From the NCBI GenBank assembly GCA_902784025.1, contig CACZTF010000282.1:1-5445 (forward strand): DNA of 5,445 bases, read 5' to 3'. Origin of the DNA: an uncultured Lachnospiraceae bacterium (lineage in GTDB: Bacteria; Bacillota; Clostridia; Lachnospirales; Lachnospiraceae). Numbering within the stretch: the stretch's first letter is position 1; every line of letters begins with the position of its first letter. Below, in pieces: positions 5,235 to 5,445 of this stretch. A model generated the notes under the pieces. The model was given only the letters and a program-made list of their open reading frames with translations, searched no databases and was not told the DNA's origin. A program made the translations under genes and the position numbers.

Positions 5235-5278
5235 AAAAAAACAGGAGTCTCATCACTGTTAGATGATAAAACTCCTGT
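5235..5278 (-). terminator. Intrinsic terminator of the zinc-ribbon (mscL-like) gene
   Basis: The 8-bp arms ACAGGAGT (5271-5278 as read on the minus strand) and ACTCCTGT (5241-5248) form the base of a stem; TCATC/GATGA can pair further in. Seven T follow on the minus strand (5235-5241). It begins 8 nt after the stop codon at 5287. Confidence 0.88.
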
Positions 5279-5286
5279 TATATCGA

Positions 5287-5445
5287 TCATTCAGACTTCT
5301 CTTCCTTGAATACACCAAGATCTGATGTACAGTTCGGGCAACGTGTTGCCTCAAGAGCAATCTCAGATTTGCAGTAAGGACATTCTTTTGTAGCAAGTGT
5401 TTCTGTTCTGTCGATACCGCGCGCCTTGTCGCTTGCAGCCTGGAA
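5287..5445 (-). CDS. mscL: C-terminal end of a zinc-ribbon protein, probably MscL
   Basis: The last 52 codons of a gene that begins outside the window, ending in TGA (5287-5289). The fragment holds a zinc ribbon CPYC-x10-CPNC (C22, C25, C36, C39 of the fragment) within KECPYCKSEIALEATRCPNC, followed by a short charged tail. From memory, this kind of ribbon is appended to large-conductance mechanosensitive channels (MscL) of Clostridia, where the cytoplasmic helix is followed by KxCPxC...ATRCPxCTSxL. The transmembrane part is not in view, so the name rests on the tail alone; another ribbon-bearing membrane protein is possible. A terminator follows closely, so it is the last gene of its transcript. 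Confidence 0.6.
   Translation of the reverse strand, partial: FQAASDKARGIDRTETLATKECPYCKSEIALEATRCPNCTSDLGVFKEEKSE

Overview
The window looks like the start of a division and cell wall (dcw) cluster from a low-to-moderate-GC Firmicute, most likely a Clostridia/Lachnospiraceae member (Butyrivibrio-like is a guess). The basis is the gene order mraZ-rsmH-ftsL-PBP, AAGGAGG-type ribosome binding sites, AT-rich intergenic DNA with Firmicute-style promoters, and protein sequences that read like this group. All supported genes lie on the minus strand, so transcription runs from high to low coordinates.

From right to left: (1) 5287-5445 is the C-terminal end of a protein with a four-cysteine zinc ribbon, probably the MscL mechanosensitive channel, followed by a clear intrinsic terminator (5235-5278). 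(2) 4983-5234 is a leader region with a 56-bp inverted repeat, a good sigma-A-type promoter and a strong RBS for the next gene. (3) 4452-4982 encodes a 176-residue protein with a membrane anchor, a charged linker and a C-terminal Ada-like zinc-binding domain; its linker codons contain three long A-tracts. It ends at an AC/GT hairpin terminator (4296-4333). (4) 4170-4295 is the mraZ control region: a promoter with an extended -10, then about 80 bp of TGG boxes spaced 19-20 bp apart and a 33-bp near-perfect palindrome. (5) 3729-4169 is mraZ. (6) 3590-3728 is an unusually long and hairpin-rich gap. (7) 2642-3589 is rsmH (mraW). (8) 2130-2612 is an FtsL-like divisome protein. (9) 1-2093 is a class B penicillin-binding protein of FtsI/SpoVD type, open at the window edge.

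The dcw genes probably form one operon: mraZ is the transcriptional regulator, RsmH the 16S rRNA m4C1402 methyltransferase, FtsL the bitopic divisome scaffold and the PBP the septal (or spore cortex) transpeptidase. The two upstream genes are separated from the operon by a terminator and look independent.

No mobile element, CRISPR, tRNA or rRNA was seen. The window is mostly conserved core genome. The points most worth checking are the KTA (not KTG) motif in the PBP, its basic-residue-free acidic tail, the periodic mraZ operator/leader, the strong hairpins between mraZ and rsmH, and the A-tract-interrupted membrane zinc protein. I see no convincing new multi-gene system.
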